This document shows, piece after piece, positions 50,182-54,065 of a DNA stretch of 54,065 nt. Where the stretch lies: assembly GCF_009377185.1 (NCBI RefSeq), contig NZ_VJZC01000014.1:1-54065 (forward strand), read 5' to 3'. Source of the DNA: Streptomyces spongiae. GTDB lineage: Bacteria; Actinomycetota; Actinomycetes; Streptomycetales; Streptomycetaceae. The notes beneath the pieces were generated by a model. It searched no databases and had not been told where the DNA came from. It saw only the letters and a list, made by a program, of their open reading frames with translations. The stretch's first letter is position 1; every line of letters starts with the position of its first letter. Made by a program: the position numbers and the translations under genes.

Positions 50182-51249
50182 GTGAAGAGTAGAAAGCGAC
50201 TCGCCTCCTGCATTGCCATAGCGGCCGCGGTCAGCGTCCTGGCAGCCTGCGGCGGTGGTAGCAGCGTAGGAAGCGCTGGCAAGGACGGCGACCTGAAGGG
50301 ATCCCGGCTGGTCTTCGTCAACTATGGCGGGAGCTCGATGGAGGCGGCTCAGAAGGGTTGGCTGGAGCCTTTCAGCAAGCAGACCGGAGTCCAGTTCGCC
50401 ACCGACAGCCCGTCGGACCCGGCGAAGGTCAAAGCCATGGTCGACTCGGGCAACACCACCTGGGACATCATCGACCTCGCGCCGGGCGCCGGCCGCGCCG
50501 GCTGTGGGACGCTCTTCGAAAAACGACCCAAGGACTTCGACCTCTCCGCGATGCAGCAGAAGTACATCGGCGACGACTGCGGGATCCCTATCTTCGTGAC
50601 CAACGTGCAGGTGGTCTACAACTCCGAGAAGTACGGCGACAACCCTCCCACGAGCAGCGCCGACTTCCTGAACGTCAAGAAGTTCCCCGGCAAGCGGATT
50701 TTCCTGAACTACGTCGAAGGGCAGGTCGAGCCGATCCTCATGACCGCCGGGGTGACGCAGGACAAGATGTACCCCATCGACTGGTCCAAGATGAAGCAGG
50801 TCGCGAACACGCTGGGCAACGAGATGACCCCGCAGGACTCCGTCGCCGCTGCGACCCAGGCCCTGGAGTCCGGCGACTACGGCATGTGTCTGTGTTACGC
50901 CGGCTCACTCGTCGCTGCAAAGGCGAACGGAGCCAAGTTCGGAGAGCTGTGGGACAAGACCTACGTCGCCTGGGACAGCCTTTACGCGATCAAGGGATCG
51001 AAGAACCAGTCCGCCCAGTGGAAGTTCCTCCAGTACGTTGCCACCGAGAAGGGCCAAGCGCCTTTCTACCAATACTCCCCCTATCTCACACCGTTCACCA
51101 ACCCGCCGGCCGTGCCCGACCAGTTCAAGCCTTTCCTGCCCGAGGCCCACAAGAGCGAGATCAAAGAGACCCTCACCTACGATCCGCGCTACTGGGCCAA
51201 CAACCTCGATGACGGCATCACAAAGTGGACGCAGATCATGTCAGGCTGA
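50182..51249 (+). CDS. PotD-like solute-binding lipoprotein
   Basis: A 355-residue extracytoplasmic binding protein, GTG start behind AAGGAGTTTGAT. The signal peptide ends in a lipobox (SVLAACGGG, Cys22), so the mature protein is a membrane-anchored lipoprotein. The fold is that of the PotD/PotF type (LVFVNYGGSSMEAAQKGWLEPF; DIIDLAPGAG; IPIFVTNVQVVYNSEKYG). Its ligand is not known from sequence, but polyamine-like or quaternary/tertiary amines are usual for the family. Confidence 0.92.
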   Translation: MKSRKRLASCIAIAAAVSVLAACGGGSSVGSAGKDGDLKGSRLVFVNYGGSSMEAAQKGWLEPFSKQTGVQFATDSPSDPAKVKAMVDSGNTTWDIIDLAPGAGRAGCGTLFEKRPKDFDLSAMQQKYIGDDCGIPIFVTNVQVVYNSEKYGDNPPTSSADFLNVKKFPGKRIFLNYVEGQVEPILMTAGVTQDKMYPIDWSKMKQVANTLGNEMTPQDSVAAATQALESGDYGMCLCYAGSLVAAKANGAKFGELWDKTYVAWDSLYAIKGSKNQSAQWKFLQYVATEKGQAPFYQYSPYLTPFTNPPAVPDQFKPFLPEAHKSEIKETLTYDPRYWANNLDDGITKWTQIMSG

Positions 51250-51299
51250 GCCGAGCTCATCGAGCATGACAAGGGCGCCCGGGCCTCACAGGGGTCTGT

Positions 51300-51439
51300 C
51301 CAGTCTCAGGCTCAGGTACCCGACATCGGAGCGACCGGCGCCCAGGAGATCATCGCTGAGGTAGGTGTCAACATGAGCCGCTTCCCCACCGCGGACCATC
51401 TGGTTTCCTGGGCCCGCTTCAACCCTCAGGCCACATAGT
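51300..51439 (+). pseudogene. Fragment of an IS110-family transposase
   Basis: The frame encodes QVPDIGATGAQEIIAEVGVN followed by MSRFPTADHLVSWARFNPQA and a TAG, the segment of the IS110 C-terminal transposase_20 domain. The catalytic remainder is missing. It begins 50 bp after the binding-protein stop, marking the right edge of the catabolic island. Confidence 0.7.
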
Positions 51440-52099
51440 CGGCCAGCAAGAAATGCCAGCCACGAGTACGAGCTGCTGGCGAACCCGCGATACCACGGTC
51501 GGCAAACCGACGCGATCGTCGTCAAGATCAGCGACCGGTCGGAGGAGGGCTCGATCATCGGCGTGACCGTACGCTTCGACGTACCGTCCGGTCCTGTGCA
51601 GACCGATGTCGACATCCCGGCCAGCTCCGCGACCGACCCGAAAGGAACGTACACACCCGTCGTGTTCGACCCGGAACACTCTAACCAGGTACGCCACACC
51701 GCCTACCTCGACGGCCGCGACGCCGACGGCATCTGCACAGGCTCGAATGCCCTCGCCGACCCAGCCGACAGCGAGAACGCCCGGCAACTCGCCGCGAGGC
51801 CGCCCGGCACCGCGTGCGCGGCCTGCTGGAAGGTCCGATACCTGGTCTCCGACAGTCGCAACTGGTTCAGCGTCTGCCAGCGGCACGATTCGCTGCTCGC
51901 AGACCGGGCGGCACATGCGCGCGGGCCTGCGCCGCCGGGTCCCGGCGAAGACGCCGGAGGCCGCGCCCGCCCCTGCCGCTCAGGACTCTGCGGCTACTGG
52001 ACTGGTTCGGCACCGCCGCATCGCCCCACGACGGTTCAAGCTGCCGAGGCGTCATAGACCGGCACCGACATTGCCCGCGTGCCGGACCGCCCTGTCCGC
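51440..52099. other. Region with one unidentified open frame
   Basis: A + strand frame (about 51460-52057) encodes SHEYELLANPRYHGRQTDAI, then GVTVRFDVPSGPVQTDVDIP and YTPVVFDPEHSNQ. The middle has protein-like composition but I do not recognise the family, and its end (rich in Pro, Arg and Gly) looks non-coding. It is likely the remains of a gene. Confidence 0.35.
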
Positions 52100-52736
52100 A
52101 CCCGTACCGGGTACTGCACGGACGCTTATACGTAGTAGTACCCAACGGCAAAAATTATCCCATAGGGGCCGTGGACGGCATGTCACAACGGAAGATCGAT
52201 CGGATCATCGAGGCGATACGTCACAAGCGTTACCGCTTCAAACCGGTCCGACGCATCCATATCCCGAAGAAGAATGGGAAGATGGGTCTGCTGGGGCTGT
52301 CGACCTGGTCGGACAAGCTCGTCGGTGAAGTGATCCGCCTGTTATTAGAGGCGTATTACGAGCCGACGTTTTCCGACCGCTCGCATGGCTTCCGTCCCCG
52401 TCGAGGTTGCCGCACCGTATTGCGGGAGGTTGCCCCCACCTGGACCGGGACATCCTGGTTCATCGAAGAGGACATCGCCGATTGCTTCGCCAGCCTGGAC
52501 CATCAGGTCCTGCTGTCGATCCCGGCGAGAAGATCCATGACCAGCGGTTTCTACGGCTGGTGCGCAACATGCTGACAGCCGGATATCTGGAGGACTGGAA
52601 GTGGGGTGTCACGCTCTCCGGAGTGGCGTCCCCGGTTCTGCCCAACATCTCCCTGCACAAGCTGGGCGAGTTCGTCGAGACAGTTCTGATTCCGGAGTAC
52701 ACCCGAGGGAAGCGCCGAGCCCGAAACCCGACCTAA
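52100..52736 (+). pseudogene. Group II intron reverse transcriptase, fragmentary
   Basis: Clear group II intron RT similarity: GAVDGMSQRKIDRIIEAIRH, FKPVRRIHIPKKNGK, STWSDKLVGEVIRLLLEAYY, EPTFSDRSHGFRP and FIEEDIADCFASLDHQVLL (RT motif with the first Asp). A one-base loss near 52525 shifts the frame to EKIHDQRFLRLVRNMLTAGY. The conserved PQG segment is deleted (TLSGVASPVL) and the frame ends at RRARNPT where the IS5 element begins, so YADD and the maturase domain are absent. Confidence 0.82.
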
Positions 52737-53787
52737 CGAGCTCGTGCACGGTAAGCGGCGAGACGTCGGGCCCTGGATGGTTGATCATGGTCGAGTGGTG
52801 GGGAACGCGACTCGTGCAGTGATCATCAGCAACCGTCGGATCACGGGCCTGACGTCCGGAGTGATTGCTGAACTTGTCGCTGAGATAGGCCCGTTGTGGC
52901 ATGAGCGGCACGAGGCCAGGCTCGCTTCCCGACCGCGGAAGCGGGCCGTGGGCGGCGGTGCGAAACACCGTCTGGTGTTCGTCGACCGCCTTCTGGCCAC
53001 CCTCATCCATCTTCGTCACGGTGCCACCACGACGTGCTGGCCTGCTGGTTCGGCGTGGACCGCTCCACCATTACCCGGGCCATCAGCGAGGTGCGGCCCT
53101 TGCTCGCCGAGCGAGGGTGCACCGTCAGCCCTGACGTGCGGCTGCGGACCCTGGCCGAGGTCGTCGATCACCTCGGCTCAAGCGGAACGACCGGAATCAT
53201 CGACGGCACGGAGATACGGGTCCGGCGGCCCGCCGCTGGACGCAAGGGCCGGGACAAATTCATCTCCGGCAAGAACAAGCAGAACGCCGTCAAGTCCATG
53301 GTTGTCACGGACGGCGAAGGCCGCGTGCTGTGGTGCAGCCAGGCCCGCCCCGCAAGCTGCGCGGACATCACCCACGCCCGCCAGTTAGGGCTGGTCAAGC
53401 TCCTGGCCGGCGGGCCTGCGGTCGAGATTCTCGCCGATGCCGGCTACCAGGGACTGGGCGCACAGACCGGCGGCCGGGTGGTGACACCACCGCACCGGAA
53501 GTTCAAGAAGAACGCCCCGGACTGGTACGAGGAGATGTACGAGCGCCAGCGCAAGGCACACTCTTCGCGTCGTATTCGGGTCGAGCACGGCATCGCGCAT
53601 CTGAAGAACTGGCGGGCCCTGGCCCGACACCTCGGTCGCCGGGAGCACATGGGCGACACCGTGCAAGCCGTCGCCGCTCTGCTGTCCCACCAGCAGACCG
53701 TGGACCTGCACTCGACACGGCAGACGTGAAGATAGGTCACGGCGAAGTTCTCGACGTCTCGCCGCTTACCGTGCACGAGCTCGTTAG
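52733..53787 (+). mobile_element. IS5-family insertion sequence with 36-bp ends
   Basis: CTAACGAGCTCGTGCACGGT and the next 17 bases (through GAGACGTCG) at the left end are the exact reverse complement of the right end finishing at 53787 (CTCGTTAG). The element is about 1.05 kb with one transposase. It interrupts the group II intron RT; the remainder of that gene is not found beyond the right end. Confidence 0.85.
52744..53729 (+). pseudogene. IS5-family transposase, one frameshift
   Basis: First part: RITGLTSGVIAELVAEIGPL, KHRLVFVDRLLATLIHLRHGAT. At about 53025 one C appears missing (GCCACCACGACGTG where ACC CAC GAC would keep the frame), and the protein continues in another frame as VLACWFGVDRSTITRAISEV, with DDE landmarks GIIDGTEIRVRRP, LADAGYQGLG and HGIAHLKNWRALARH. 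Some IS5-group elements use programmed frameshifting, but I see no slippery run here, so I treat it as a lesion. Confidence 0.75.
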
Positions 53788-53826
53788 CGTCGAAACAACG
53801 GCCACCCTGGCCCAGAGGAGACGCTC

Positions 53827-54065
53827 ATGCCACGCCGCGCCACCATCGCAGGCATAGCCACCGCGATCGCGTCGATCATTCCGCTAGGCGGAATCGCCCA
53901 GGCTCAAGACCTCGACTGCCGCAACTTCACCTTCCAGGAAGACGCCCAGGCCGTCTTCGGCCAGGACCCCAGCGACCCCCACCGGCTGGACGAGGACCAA
54001 GGCCCGGACGACGGCATCGCCTGCGAAGCTCTGCCCCGCCGCGCCACCACCCTCACCACCCCGAC
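53827..54065 (+). CDS. Secreted protein with an excalibur-like region, cut by the window edge
   Basis: ATG 53827 follows GAGGAGACGCTC. The first 27 residues are a signal peptide (MPRRATIAGIATAIASIIPL, cleavage after AQA). The mature part DLDCRNFTFQEDAQAVFGQD, then DPHRLDEDQGPDDGIACEAL, has the DxDC...DGIACE pattern of excalibur-type calcium-binding modules. The gene runs off the right edge. Confidence 0.8.
   Translation, partial: MPRRATIAGIATAIASIIPLGGIAQAQDLDCRNFTFQEDAQAVFGQDPSDPHRLDEDQGPDDGIACEALPRRATTLTTP

Noticed and set aside
53020..53040. Programmed frameshift in the IS5 transposase
   Set aside because: There is no A- or T-rich slippery run at the shift; a single lost C explains it more simply.
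1..54065. tRNA or rRNA genes, or an attachment site for the island
   Set aside because: No cloverleaf-type sequence or integrase was seen, and the island edges at 13.4 and 51.3 kb show IS debris rather than direct repeats.

Overview
The window is high-GC actinomycete DNA, most likely Streptomyces or a close relative. Support comes from strong G/C bias at third codon positions, many GTG and TTG starts behind GGAGG-type ribosome binding sites, and regulators (MerR, Rrf2, AraC/XylS, TetR, LuxR) and insertion sequence families (IS5, IS701, IS110, ISL3, IS30, IS481, IS3) typical of that group. I saw no tRNA or rRNA gene.

Layout. (1) 1-8.4 kb: small accessory cassettes (an LLM oxidoreductase and alpha/beta hydrolase facing a MerR regulator; an Rrf2 regulator facing an SDR; a small secreted protein; an AraC regulator) between decaying IS701, IS5 and IS110 copies. 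(2) 8.6-13.4 kb: the remains of a defence or nuclease region. An OLD/RecF-like ATPase fragment is split by an apparently complete ISL3 element, followed by an intact membrane-anchored Mrr-like nuclease, a frameshifted Mrr-like nuclease and a possible CRISPR remnant. (3) 13.5-51.2 kb: a large catabolic island. (4) 51.3-54.1 kb: IS110, group II intron RT and IS5 debris, then the start of a secreted protein.

The island reads as a route for importing an amine and breaking it down. It has a PotABCD-like ABC transporter (47.0-51.2 kb); a three-gene haem-dependent oxidative N-demethylase / dimethylamine-monooxygenase-like operon (14.4-17.0 kb) facing a RidA imine/enamine hydrolase; a P450 facing its own ferredoxin and ferredoxin reductase (18.7-21.6 kb); two FAD amine oxidases overlapping and followed by a CoA ligase (24.7-28.9 kb); a MaoC hydratase with two acyl-CoA dehydrogenases and SDRs (31.6-36.8 kb); and a thioesterase, second CoA ligase, thiolase and saccharopine-dehydrogenase-like protein (41-46.3 kb). 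The order suggested is uptake, N-dealkylation or hydroxylation, oxidative deamination, CoA activation, then beta-oxidation. The substrate cannot be read from the sequence.

The main result of the hunt is that these scattered transcription units share one promoter motif, close to CATCCCCC-R-NN-Y-GGG. I found thirteen copies between 14.36 and 50.09 kb, all between genes or next to a decayed gene start, and none in the flanking DNA. It often occurs once per direction in divergent promoters, and at three promoters it lies about 50 bp upstream of a -10-like hexamer. This looks like the operator of an undescribed regulon. A LuxR/NarL-type protein in the island (23.1-23.8 kb), whose receiver domain has Ser in place of the phospho-accepting Asp, is the best candidate regulator; TetR proteins at 24.0 and 38.4 kb are alternatives. 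Parts of the island are eroding: an SDR and a phosphotransferase are pseudogenes, and several IS fragments have invaded it.
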